From: a virus
Length of the DNA: 22,419 bases
Strand: one strand, 5' to 3'
IMG/VR virus record: IMGVR_UViG_3300008266_000532
Span: 1 to 22,419 of that record
This document shows, one piece after another, positions 1 to 5,607 of this stretch. The position numbers and the translations under genes were made by a program. The notes beneath the pieces are model-generated. The model worked only from the letters and a program-made list of their open reading frames with translations, had not been told where the DNA came from and searched no databases. The first letter of the stretch is position 1. Each line of letters begins with the position of its first letter.

Positions 1-1
1 T

Positions 2-301
2 TACGATACTGATTTCTTAACCGATATTGATTTAGAGATACAAAGAAAAGAAAGTGTTTCAGCGGTAATAACTCGCAGACAATTCAAAATAGCCTTGGCA
101 GTATTGGGAAAGAATGAGAATGACATATTAAACGGAATAAGTCAACTACCTGAGCCGACGAAAACAATCGCTTTGATAAGTTACACCGAAGCCGGAACGT
201 TTGAAAGAAGTAATCCCGAATTAATATTCGTTGGTAAAATGTTTTTGCAAATGACCGATGAGCAAATCGATAACGTTTTCACTATTGGAAGTCAATATTA
301 A
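2..301 (+). CDS. C-terminal part of a phage protein, 5' end outside the window
   Basis: The frame is open from base 2 to the TAA at 299-301, so this is the last ~99 residues of a longer protein; no in-window start needs to be assumed. The visible part is soluble and mixed charge, with no transmembrane segment. It ends in a short helical segment that reads like the C-terminus of small tail or structural accessory proteins encoded near the end of late operons, but I do not recognise the family. It is followed 7 nt later by a membrane protein gene and then the lysis genes, so it belongs to the end of a late transcript. The function is unknown. Confidence 0.75.
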   Translation, partial: YDTDFLTDIDLEIQRKESVSAVITRRQFKIALAVLGKNENDILNGISQLPEPTKTIALISYTEAGTFERSNPELIFVGKMFLQMTDEQIDNVFTIGSQY

Positions 302-308
302 GTTAAGT

Positions 309-653
309 ATGGGGATAGTTTTATTCTTAGTTGCGGTTATTTTATTCATTCCGCTAACGTTTATAAATTTCTTTTGTGTGCTATACAAGTACCGAATTAA
401 ATGGTCAACAATTAACGGATTCTTTAGAGAAACTGCTATTGACATTGATAGGTTTGGCAATAGGAATTTTAGAACGTTATTGAATATGACATTACAAAAC
501 AACGGTTACCAATTTGGGAACATTAACGAAACGATTTCAAGTGCTTTAGGCAAAAACAAAAGGGATAATACATTAACAAAAGTAGGGTTAATTCTTTGCT
601 ACATATTAGATAGCATCGACGAAAACCATTGCATTAAATCAATACAAGAATGA
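309..653 (+). CDS. Small membrane-anchored protein, hypothetical
   Basis: This 114-residue protein has one strongly hydrophobic N-terminal helix (about residues 2-27), followed by a positively charged patch (YKYRIKW) and a soluble helical domain. That layout predicts an N-in membrane anchor with a cytoplasmic domain if the positive-inside rule holds. The ATG at 309 is preferred to the longer open frame from 258, because the longer form would run deep into the preceding gene and bury the hydrophobic start. The gene overlaps the next one by 4 nt (650-653), which suggests translational coupling. It sits in the lysis region but has no recognisable catalytic motif. It could be a lysis accessory protein or an envelope protein. 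Confidence 0.75.
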   Translation: MGIVLFLVAVILFIPLTFINFFCVLYKYRIKWSTINGFFRETAIDIDRFGNRNFRTLLNMTLQNNGYQFGNINETISSALGKNKRDNTLTKVGLILCYILDSIDENHCIKSIQE

Positions 654-901
654 GAAACGCTTTACACGTAATTTTAGGCATTTTAATAATGTTTACAATC
701 GGTTTTATAACTGATTTCAACAACTATACAACGGAGGGCAAATATATCGGAGTGCCTTTAGTATCGTTATTCTTAGGCACTTTTATAGGCTTTAGTTGGG
801 AGTTATACCATTGGGTAAAAGTTGGTGCTTATATGGATAAAAACGACATCATTCGTACTGCAATCGGGTTTTTAATCGGTGGACTATTAGCAACTTTATG
901 A
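650..901 (+). CDS. Small three-helix membrane protein, candidate holin
   Basis: The 83-residue protein has three hydrophobic stretches: about residues 5-20 (HVILGILIMFTIGFI), 33-52 (GVPLVSLFLGTFIGFSW) and 68-83 (IIRTAIGFLIGGLLATL). Size, three predicted membrane spans and position a little upstream of an endolysin without a signal peptide are all typical of class I holins, which form the inner-membrane lesion that releases endolysin. It overlaps both neighbours by 4 nt, so it is part of a tightly coupled operon. No family motif identifies it as a holin. The single-span proteins at 309 and 1385 are alternative candidates. Confidence 0.55.
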   Translation: MRNALHVILGILIMFTIGFITDFNNYTTEGKYIGVPLVSLFLGTFIGFSWELYHWVKVGAYMDKNDIIRTAIGFLIGGLLATL

Positions 902-1383
902 AAATGGGATATTTATTTTTAGTTTTTATAGTTGTTGTAGGCTCGTTAGTCTTATTCAGTCAATGTACCTACAACGAAACGCATAACTATTACTACAATC
1001 CAATAGTTAAAAATGATTTGACAGTTGAAGAAAGACATTTATTGGACTTAATCAATAACCATCGAAGTAGTTTAGGTTTAAACAAATTAATTCCTGAGAT
1101 GCTTGCAAGTGAAGTGTGCGAGATTAGAAACGTTGAGGACATCGATAATAACGTAGCACCAAATCATAACGGGTGGAATGAAATGATACAAGACAGTCAA
1201 GCGGTTGAGGGCGACCAAATCTTAGGGTATAACTTCAATAGTGTTGAAAGTTTGTTTAATGCATACCTAACAAGTCAATCGGGGCATAGAGAAGTTATAG
1301 AGAAAACAGACCGAACACACATAGGAATAAGCCTAATAGATGGCAGAAATTACATAATAGTAGTTAAACATATAAGCAGATAG
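898..1383 (+). CDS. CAP (SCP/PR1, YkwD-like) domain protein with N-terminal membrane anchor
   Basis: The 161-residue protein starts with a hydrophobic segment (about residues 4-22) that looks like a signal anchor. Cys23 follows, but FSQC is a poor lipobox. Residues ~45-161 read as a CAP domain: LLDLINNHRSSLGLNKL is the typical first helix, and the later PNHNGW (His90), EGDQILGY (Glu104) and TSQSGHREVI (His130) match the conserved His/Glu cavity residues. CAP proteins are secreted or envelope proteins of varied and often unknown activity. The location between a holin candidate and the endolysin suggests a job in the periplasm during lysis or in altering the infected cell surface. The start overlaps the previous stop by 4 nt. 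Confidence 0.75.
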   Translation: MKMGYLFLVFIVVVGSLVLFSQCTYNETHNYYYNPIVKNDLTVEERHLLDLINNHRSSLGLNKLIPEMLASEVCEIRNVEDIDNNVAPNHNGWNEMIQDSQAVEGDQILGYNFNSVESLFNAYLTSQSGHREVIEKTDRTHIGISLIDGRNYIIVVKHISR

Positions 1384-1384
1384 A

Positions 1385-1795
1385 ATGAATTTTTTAATAG
1401 ATAATTGGATAGCCTTATTAGGGTTTATTTCAGCGCCTTTAGCTTGGGTATTTGGTGGCAAGCAAGCCAAAAAAGTAGAGATTAAAAAAGCCAATGGCGA
1501 TGCAGTTTCTACAATGCAATCAGTTTACGACCAATTCTTATCCGATTATAAAGATAGAATGAGCGAGGTTATGGCTGAATTAAAATTTGTTAAAGACCAT
1601 AATAGAGAGTTGCAATCACAATTTAATAAAATACAGTTAGATTATGCAAAAGAGGTTGAGCGTTCACAAAACTGGGAAAAATTACACAGAGAATTATCTA
1701 CAAAATACACCATTTTAGAACGTGATTATGAACAACTAAAAATAGACCATTATCAGTTGAAAAAAGATTTCGATAAATATAAAAGAGCAAATTAA
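1385..1795 (+). CDS. Membrane-anchored coiled-coil protein upstream of the endolysin (candidate i-spanin-like)
   Basis: The protein has 136 residues. Residues ~5-24 (NWIALLGFISAPLAWVFGG) form one hydrophobic anchor, followed by KQAKKVEIKK and then a long, highly charged coiled coil to the C-terminus. One N-terminal anchor plus a periplasm-sized coiled coil is the plan of inner-membrane spanins (Rz), and this gene ends on the A of the endolysin start codon (1795). The basic run after the helix would, by the positive-inside rule, favour a cytoplasmic coiled coil, which argues against a spanin, so the role is uncertain. A lytic regulator or holin partner is the alternative. Confidence 0.6.
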   Translation: MNFLIDNWIALLGFISAPLAWVFGGKQAKKVEIKKANGDAVSTMQSVYDQFLSDYKDRMSEVMAELKFVKDHNRELQSQFNKIQLDYAKEVERSQNWEKLHRELSTKYTILERDYEQLKIDHYQLKKDFDKYKRAN

Positions 1796-2244
1796 TGAAA
1801 TTAGATAAAAAAGGTTACGATTTAATAAAGGAGTTTGAAGGATTAAGCCTTAAACCATATAAGTGCCAAGCAAAAATTAGCACTATCGGTTACGGCTCTA
1901 CATACTATGAAAACGGAACGAGGGTACAAATGAGCGATGCACCAATCACTAAACAACGTGCAGAGCAATTACTACAACATACAGCTGATAGGTTTGCTTC
2001 AAAGGTGGCTAATCTAATTAAAAAACCCGTTACTCAAAATCAGTTTAATGCTTTGGTTTCATTTGCTTTTAACGTTGGCTCAGGTGCTTTGGCTTCAAGT
2101 ACTTTATTAAAGTTAGTAAACATCAATCCAAATGATGCTATGATAGCTAAGGAGTTTTTGCGTTGGAATAAGGTTAACAAAGTGCCAGTGCAAGGTTTAA
2201 CCAATAGACGAATCAAAGAATCGGCTTTGTACTTTACTAAGTAG
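1795..2244 (+). CDS. Endolysin, GH24 (T4-type) lysozyme
   Basis: This 149-residue muramidase cleaves the MurNAc-GlcNAc bond of peptidoglycan to release progeny. The GH24 triad E-x8-D/C-x5-T is visible as Glu15 in FEGLSLKPY, Cys24 in YKCQAK and Thr30 in STIGYGS. The family segment QFNALVSFAFNVG (~82-94) and the C-terminal GLTNRR signature are also present. Position 24 carries Cys where T4 lysozyme has Asp20. There is no signal peptide or SAR helix, so export should depend on a holin, probably one of the small membrane proteins just upstream. It is the last gene of the left operon; about 490 bp without genes follow. The length is normal for a single-domain lysozyme without a binding domain. Confidence 0.93.
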   Translation: MKLDKKGYDLIKEFEGLSLKPYKCQAKISTIGYGSTYYENGTRVQMSDAPITKQRAEQLLQHTADRFASKVANLIKKPVTQNQFNALVSFAFNVGSGALASSTLLKLVNINPNDAMIAKEFLRWNKVNKVPVQGLTNRRIKESALYFTK

Positions 2245-2317
2245 CGTTTGTTATTATACGCAAAAACATACTATTTGTATAGAATAGCAAACATTATATC
2301 TTTATAAATATAACTTT

Positions 2318-2456
2318 TTGGGATTTCAATACTACAATGTAATTACTTTTTTGGATTACAACCTTATAAATAGCAAATATTCATATACTTTTTAGGGTTG
2401 CAACTGTATAAATAACCTCCTTTTTTATACCGATAGGGTGCAATCTGATAAAAATA
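2318..2456 (+). repeat. Degenerate tandem repeats, about 33-42 bp period
   Basis: Related units begin with GGGATTTCAATAC (2320), GGATTACAACCTTATAAATA (2353), GGGTTGCAACTGTATAAATA (2395) and GGGTGCAATCTGATAAAAAT (2436). Three of the four are preceded by a T-rich block such as ACTTTTTnGG. A related TTTATAAATA tail at 2301-2310 may be the end of a further degraded unit. Starts are 33, 42 and 41 bp apart. The units are too divergent for a CRISPR array; they look like decayed iterons or repeated binding sites. Confidence 0.6.
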
Positions 2457-2489
2457 AGCGCATTTCTTATCATATCGGGTATAATAAGC

Positions 2490-2530
2490 GGTACTACTTC
2501 GGTACTACTTCGGTACTTGGTGGGTACTTG
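2490..2530 (+). repeat. Four direct GGTACT repeats at an exact 11-bp period
   Basis: GGTACTACTTC occurs at 2490 and 2501, GGTACTTGGTG at 2512 and GGTACTTG at 2523. The spacing is exactly 11 bp each time, close to one helical turn, so all copies present the same DNA face. An AT-rich stretch follows directly. This fits a cooperative protein-binding array (initiator or regulator). Confidence 0.75.
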
Positions 2531-2555
2531 TATAATGTATGGTAAAAAAACAGAT

Positions 2556-2576
2556 AAGTATTAAAAAACAATACTT
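2556..2576. promoter_or_regulatory. Operator copy 1, AAGTAT-N9-ATACTT
   Basis: This is a perfect 6-bp dyad with a 9-bp centre (taaaaaaca). It has the same arms and spacing as the copies at 2678, 10252 and 15858, but its centre differs more from the others. A further half-site AAGTATC lies at 2591-2597. No convincing -7 box is attached; TATCTTTT at 2594 is the nearest approach. Confidence 0.65.
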
Positions 2577-2677
2577 ACTAATTAGTTAAAAAGTATCTTT
2601 TAACACTACAAAATTATATAAATAAGTAATACAAATTACACAATTTACTATTTAGACTTATTCTAAATTAATAACTA

Positions 2678-2701
2678 AAGTATCTATAAACTATACTTTT
2701 G
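2678..2701 (+). promoter_or_regulatory. Operator copy 2 overlapping a Bacteroidota-type -7 box
   Basis: The dyad AAGTAT-N9-ATACTT spans 2678-2698 and overlaps TACTTTTG (2694-2701), which fits TAnnTTTG. Transcription would start near 2707, about 25 nt before the ATG at 2732. A -33 TTG is not visible at the usual distance. Because the dyad covers the -7 box, a bound protein would be expected to repress. On the reverse strand the site differs from the 10252 copy at only one base over 22. Confidence 0.65.
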
Positions 2702-2731
2702 TTTAATTTTGAGAAACCAAAACAAAAATTT

Positions 2732-3841
2732 ATGATTAAAGACGGTAATAAGAAATTCGGCATTAAAGATAAATACGCCTTAATGTTAGGCTTAGAGTTA
2801 AACCATTCAAAGACTTATAGGTTAACTCCGCAAAAGCAAATCGAATACTACAACCTAAAAGCAAACGAGGGTATTTTAAACGCTTGTGAAAACGTAGGTA
2901 TCAATCCCGAAACAACTCCGATGTTATGGCTAAAGACTAAACACGAAAGCGTAAGAGTTACAAATCCACTTTTTAAAGCACCTGAGCAAACACAAGTAGA
3001 GGATTTACATAAAGCATTATTAAGCGATTTAAAAGACTATTCCCCAAAATACGATACTTATCAAAGACAAACTTTAAAAGACCCGCATTTATTAGTTATA
3101 GATCCCGCAGACATACATATAGGTAAATTATGTAGTGCATTTGAAGTTGGAGAAAGTTATGACAATCAAATAGCGGTTACCCGAGTGTTAAACGGAGTTA
3201 ATGGTATACTTGACAAAGTAAGTAGTTTGAACATCGATAAAATACTTTTCGTAATCGGTAACGACATTTTACATATTGACAACCCTAAACGAACAACCAC
3301 AAGCGGAACGCCACAAGATACAGACGGAATGTGGCACTCTAATTTCTTAATTGCTAAACAGTTGTATGTAGATATTATCGAGAAATTAATGTGTGTTGCT
3401 GATGTCGAAGTAGTTTTCAACCCAAGTAATCACGATTATACAAACGGGTTCTTTTTGGCTCAACTAATTGAAACGCATTTCAGAAACTGCGAAAATGTAA
3501 AGTTCGATTGTAGTATAGCGCACCGCAAATATTTTACTTATGGTGAAAACTTAATCGGCACTTCTCACGGTGATGGTGCAAAACAACAAGATTTGCCGAT
3601 GCTTATGGCTCACGAAAGTAAAGATTGGGTAAACTGCAAACACAAGTATTTTTATATACATCACTTCCACCACAAAATAAGCAAAGATTATATGAGCGTT
3701 TGTGTTGAGGCTTTACGTTCCCCAAGTGGCACAGATAGTTGGCATCATAGAAACGGCTACGAACACGCCCCTAAAGCGGTTGAGGGATTTGTACACCATC
3801 CAAAGCACGGACAAATAATGAGAATTACTAATCTATTTTAA
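2732..3841 (+). CDS. Calcineurin-like metallophosphoesterase (phage DNA metabolism)
   Basis: This 369-residue protein belongs to the two-metal phosphoesterase fold that includes SbcD/Mre11 nucleases. Motifs in order: DPADIHIGK (Asp127, His129), IGNDILH (Gly-Asn-Asp 176-178), NPSNHD (233-235, in place of GNHD), TSHGDG (His279) and YIHHFHHK (residues 309-315, in place of GHxH). The N-terminal ~115 residues have no known motif; they may bind DNA or a partner. I chose the ATG at 2732 over a TTG at 2699, because the TTG lies inside the promoter and operator. The gene is the first of the operon. The substrate cannot be told from sequence: a nuclease or nucleotide phosphatase is likely. Confidence 0.85.
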   Translation: MIKDGNKKFGIKDKYALMLGLELNHSKTYRLTPQKQIEYYNLKANEGILNACENVGINPETTPMLWLKTKHESVRVTNPLFKAPEQTQVEDLHKALLSDLKDYSPKYDTYQRQTLKDPHLLVIDPADIHIGKLCSAFEVGESYDNQIAVTRVLNGVNGILDKVSSLNIDKILFVIGNDILHIDNPKRTTTSGTPQDTDGMWHSNFLIAKQLYVDIIEKLMCVADVEVVFNPSNHDYTNGFFLAQLIETHFRNCENVKFDCSIAHRKYFTYGENLIGTSHGDGAKQQDLPMLMAHESKDWVNCKHKYFYIHHFHHKISKDYMSVCVEALRSPSGTDSWHHRNGYEHAPKAVEGFVHHPKHGQIMRITNLF

Positions 3842-3852
3842 ACATAAAAATT

Positions 3853-3960
3853 ATGCAAGTAACATTAAGAAAAGAGAATTTTATAAGTTTCGGATTCGCA
3901 TTCGGGTTCGACGGAATTACAATCGGTTTTATCGTTTGGGTGTTGGATATTAAATTTTAA
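3853..3960 (+). CDS. 35-residue hydrophobic small protein
   Basis: A short ATG frame sits between the metallophosphoesterase stop (3841) and the next gene (3964). It encodes a basic N-terminus (MQVTLRKENF) and a hydrophobic segment rich in Gly, Phe and Ile (GITIGFIVWVL, ~21-31). AAAAATT precedes the ATG, like other starts in this genome. Its fit between the neighbours (11-nt and 3-nt gaps) supports it being translated. It is probably a single-span membrane peptide of unknown function. Confidence 0.55.
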   Translation: MQVTLRKENFISFGFAFGFDGITIGFIVWVLDIKF

Positions 3961-3963
3961 CCT

Positions 3964-4245
3964 ATGTATTTAGACGAAGCAATATTTAACAGCGAATTTA
4001 ACGAAAGAGCCACAAAGGACAAACACGTTAATTCAGTAATTGAAAAATTTAAAACACGTTCCGAAATAGGATTGATAAAATACGGCACTACTTTAGAACG
4101 TAACGACTTGAACCTACTCGACTGGATAAACCATTTACAAGAGGAGTTGATGGATGCGACTTTATACTGCGAAAAACTTAAACAACTAACAAATGAGCCT
4201 AACACCACTACAAAGAATAAACCGGATAATCGCTTTTTATTATAA
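3964..4245 (+). CDS. Small helical protein, possibly MazG-like nucleotide pyrophosphohydrolase-related
   Basis: The 93-residue protein contains RSEIGLIKYGTTLERNDLN, followed by LLDWINHLQEELMDATLYCEKLK (split here at ~52 by the helix start). The combination KYG..L, then a helix with EExxD (EELMD), resembles the phage all-alpha NTP pyrophosphohydrolase family, where EExxD residues bind Mg2+. A second EExxD-type helix is not evident, so it may be a minimal or inactive member. The C-terminus is polar and probably disordered. If active it would hydrolyse (d)NTPs to the monophosphate. Its 3' end overlaps the next small gene by about 50 nt. Confidence 0.6.
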   Translation: MYLDEAIFNSEFNERATKDKHVNSVIEKFKTRSEIGLIKYGTTLERNDLNLLDWINHLQEELMDATLYCEKLKQLTNEPNTTTKNKPDNRFLL

Positions 4246-4360
4246 GCGTGGAATTAACAAAGAATCGGTTAACAAAGTACAGAGAAACATTTTAGCAATT
4301 AAATTTAAAGACAGTAAGTATTACGAAAACCAATTTAAACCAAAAAGTTATGAAAAATAA
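4193..4360 (+). CDS. 55-residue basic small protein
   Basis: An ATG frame of 56 codons (MSLTPLQRINRIIAFYYKRG at the start) fills the gap between the genes at 3964 and 4350, overlapping both (53 nt and 11 nt). It is basic (many Lys/Arg) with Tyr-rich patches and no membrane segment. A tight fit between genes and continued coding character support it; no family is recognised. It could be a DNA- or RNA-binding peptide. Confidence 0.5.
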   Translation: MSLTPLQRINRIIAFYYKRGINKESVNKVQRNILAIKFKDSKYYENQFKPKSYEK

Positions 4361-4808
4361 AATAACACTATTAATACTCGCTATAACTTTGGTAAGCTGT
4401 AGCACTCGCAAAGTAGCTAAATCCGAAGTAAAAGAAACAACCGAAGTTAAGGAAATCGACACAACAAAAACCGTAACCAATACGCAAAAGTTTGAAAGGT
4501 CAGTCGATACATCAACGGTAAGCGAAATAGAGATAGTACCGATTGATATTACTAAACCAATGGTTGTAGATGGTAAAACTTATTTAAACGCTATTTTAAA
4601 GCGTAAAGTTACTAAACTTAACAAAGTAGTTGAGATTGATACGAAAGTCGCTCAAATCCAACGTAAAGGCGTAAATAAGGCTATTAAGACGGATAAAACC
4701 ATCAAAGAAAAAGAAACCGATCGAGAAAGTGGTTTTAGTTGGTGGTGGTTACTGCTACTGATTCCGATTTATGTGATTTATAGAGAATTTAAAAACCCAC
4801 TTAGTTAG
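4350..4808 (+). CDS. Candidate unimolecular spanin (u-spanin): lipoprotein signal plus C-terminal membrane span
   Basis: The 152-residue protein has a lipoprotein signal peptide ending in a good lipobox (LVSC, Cys17). A Lys/Glu/Thr-rich extended or helical middle (~18-125) follows, then a C-terminal hydrophobic helix after WWW (WWWLLLLIPIYVIY, ~131-144) and a basic tail. An outer-membrane lipid anchor and an inner-membrane span in one chain define u-spanins such as T1 gp11, which fuse the two membranes in the last lysis step of Gram-negative hosts. The homology is architectural, not sequence-based. Oddly, it is about 2 kb from the endolysin, in a separate operon beginning with the metallophosphoesterase. 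The stop codon lies inside the terminator hairpin. Confidence 0.65.
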   Translation: MKNKITLLILAITLVSCSTRKVAKSEVKETTEVKEIDTTKTVTNTQKFERSVDTSTVSEIEIVPIDITKPMVVDGKTYLNAILKRKVTKLNKVVEIDTKVAQIQRKGVNKAIKTDKTIKEKETDRESGFSWWWLLLLIPIYVIYREFKNPLS

Positions 4809-4822
4809 TGGGTTTCTTTTTT
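4793..4822. terminator. Bidirectional intrinsic terminator between convergent operons
   Basis: The arms AAACCCACT (4793-4801) and AGTGGGTTT (4807-4815) enclose the 5-nt loop TAGTT. On the + strand TTTCTTTTTT follows. On the - strand the hairpin is followed by a short T run. It sits where the + operon (ending 4808) and the - operon (ending 4805) converge and even overlap by 4 nt. Confidence 0.88.
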
Positions 4823-5029
4823 AAATGTTTCGTTGTAGTATTGTTCGGCTTCTAACCATTCCGATTGTAGTGGTTTTTTTACTCTTGCCTCAATTATCTG
4901 TTGCTTTTCCATTTCAATAAACTTAATATAACTGTTTATAAACTCCTTTCCTTCGGTAGTGTAAACGTTGAATAAATTAGGATGTTCAATTTCTAATTTA
5001 CTGAATAATTCTTGCATTGCTGTTTTCAT
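4805..5029 (-). CDS. Small hypothetical protein, last gene of the replication operon
   Basis: This 74-residue acidic/basic helical protein (MKTAMQELFSKLEIEHPNLF at the start) has no membrane segment or known motif. It overlaps the stop of the HTH gene upstream by 4 nt (ATGA-type coupling) and its own stop is inside the shared terminator. It is well supported as a gene by context, but its function is unknown. Confidence 0.7.
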   Translation of the reverse strand: MKTAMQELFSKLEIEHPNLFNVYTTEGKEFINSYIKFIEMEKQQIIEARVKKPLQSEWLEAEQYYNETFKKETH

Positions 5030-5220
5030 AATTTAATTAGTTTTATTTTATCAAATTTGTCTTTTGTTACAATATATCCAAGTGCTTCATAAAGTTTAAG
5101 ATATCGGTAAACCGTTCTTGTATTTACGTTTAGATATTTAGCCATTGTGTGCATATTTCTCGGCTTGTCTTGAAGGTACTCCATAAGCCTAATGCATCTA
5201 TACATTTTGTGTTGGTTCAT
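5026..5220 (-). CDS. Small winged/helix-turn-helix DNA-binding protein
   Basis: The 64-residue protein is nearly all HTH. Residues ~8-18 form the first helix (CIRLMEYLQDK). TMAKYLNVNTRTVYRYLKLYE (split here at ~25-45) gives the second and recognition helices, and GYIVTKDKFDKIKLI looks like a wing. This resembles the HTH_11/DeoR-type N-terminal domain without an effector domain. It overlaps its neighbours by 4 nt on both sides. It is one possible binder of the AAGTAT dyad found four times in the window; nothing in the sequence proves that. Confidence 0.8.
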   Translation of the reverse strand: MNQHKMYRCIRLMEYLQDKPRNMHTMAKYLNVNTRTVYRYLKLYEALGYIVTKDKFDKIKLIKL

Positions 5221-5414
5221 AATAAATAAGGTTCAATTTTAGCATCGGCAATAGTTTCAAATTTCTGCGTATCAAACCAAAAGATGGTATAAAAATATCC
5301 GTTATCGGTTTTCTCACATCCTGAAAGTCTAAACTCCCGATTGCTTTTACTCTTGAAAGTCCTCACCGTAGGCGCTCCATACGTGGACTGTAAATCCTTG
5401 CTTTTCGATTTCAT
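5217..5414 (-). CDS. 65-residue hypothetical protein overlapping the VRR-NUC gene
   Basis: The frame opens at an ATG at 5414, which overlaps the 3' end of the nuclease gene by 68 nt. A GTG codon near 5366 would shorten the overlap to about 20 nt and may be the true start. The part after that codon (RTFKSKSNREFRLSG, then YFYTIFWFDTQKFETI) reads as a small beta-rich domain. The family is not recognised. The stop overlaps the next start by 4 nt. Confidence 0.6.
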   Translation of the reverse strand: MKSKSKDLQSTYGAPTVRTFKSKSNREFRLSGCEKTDNGYFYTIFWFDTQKFETIADAKIEPYLL

Positions 5415-5607
5415 CTTTTCTATATTTTTGAATTACTGATAATTTTCCTTTTGGTTGCTTTACTTCTATAAACATTGTTTTGCCATTTCTAAAACAAACT
5501 AAATCAGGTATGCCGTTGCAGTTTGTTTTTATTAGCTTAACGCAAAGCCATCCCTCTTTTTGTAATTGTGTTATTATTTTGGATTGGATTTTGCTTTCTA
5601 ATGCCAT
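5347..5607 (-). CDS. VRR-NUC domain nuclease
   Basis: The 86-residue protein consists of one VRR-NUC domain, a PD-(D/E)XK-type nuclease fold often found beside phage helicases and primases. Visible motifs are Glu4 in the first helix, GIPDLV (Asp35), FIEVKQPKG (Glu48, Lys50) and the following Gln60 in LSVIQK. These form the D-ExK(-Q) active site. The ATG at 5607 gives the canonical domain start (MALESKIQSKI); the longer open frame upstream is the shadow of the helicase gene. The gene overlaps the helicase 3' end by 71 nt. It probably acts with the helicase, for example as a Holliday-junction or flap nuclease. Confidence 0.85.
   Translation of the reverse strand: MALESKIQSKIITQLQKEGWLCVKLIKTNCNGIPDLVCFRNGKTMFIEVKQPKGKLSVIQKYRKDEIEKQGFTVHVWSAYGEDFQE

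Larger units (their letters stand above)
2245..2731 (+). other. Repeat-rich intergenic control region (candidate origin and/or promoter region)
   Basis: There is no credible ORF in these ~490 bp on either strand; the longest ATG frames are about 10-16 codons. The region holds, in order, a TAGCAAACATT motif (2285), a degenerate ~42-bp repeat series (2318-2456), four 11-bp-phased GGTACT repeats (2490-2530), a very AT-rich stretch, and two copies of the AAGTAT-N9-ATACTT dyad (2556-2576 and 2678-2698). The second dyad overlaps a promoter-like TACTTTTG. Phased direct repeats next to an AT-rich segment resemble replication-origin architecture, but a purely regulatory role fits as well. Confidence 0.6.

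Noticed and set aside
2245-2280. Terminator or promoter directly after the endolysin
   Set aside because: GCGT/ACGC gives a 4-bp stem only, and TTTG-N20-like spacing to ACTATTTG breaks the TAnnTTTG pattern.
2318-2456. CRISPR array
   Set aside because: The units are not identical, spacing varies (33, 42, 41 bp) and there are no cas genes; they are decayed repeats.
3166-3420. Antisense ORFs opposite real genes (for example 3166-3420, 3957-4208, 8340-8657, 17630-17944)
   Set aside because: They lie opposite proteins with clear motifs or strong context, lack starts with good context, and show no family features.
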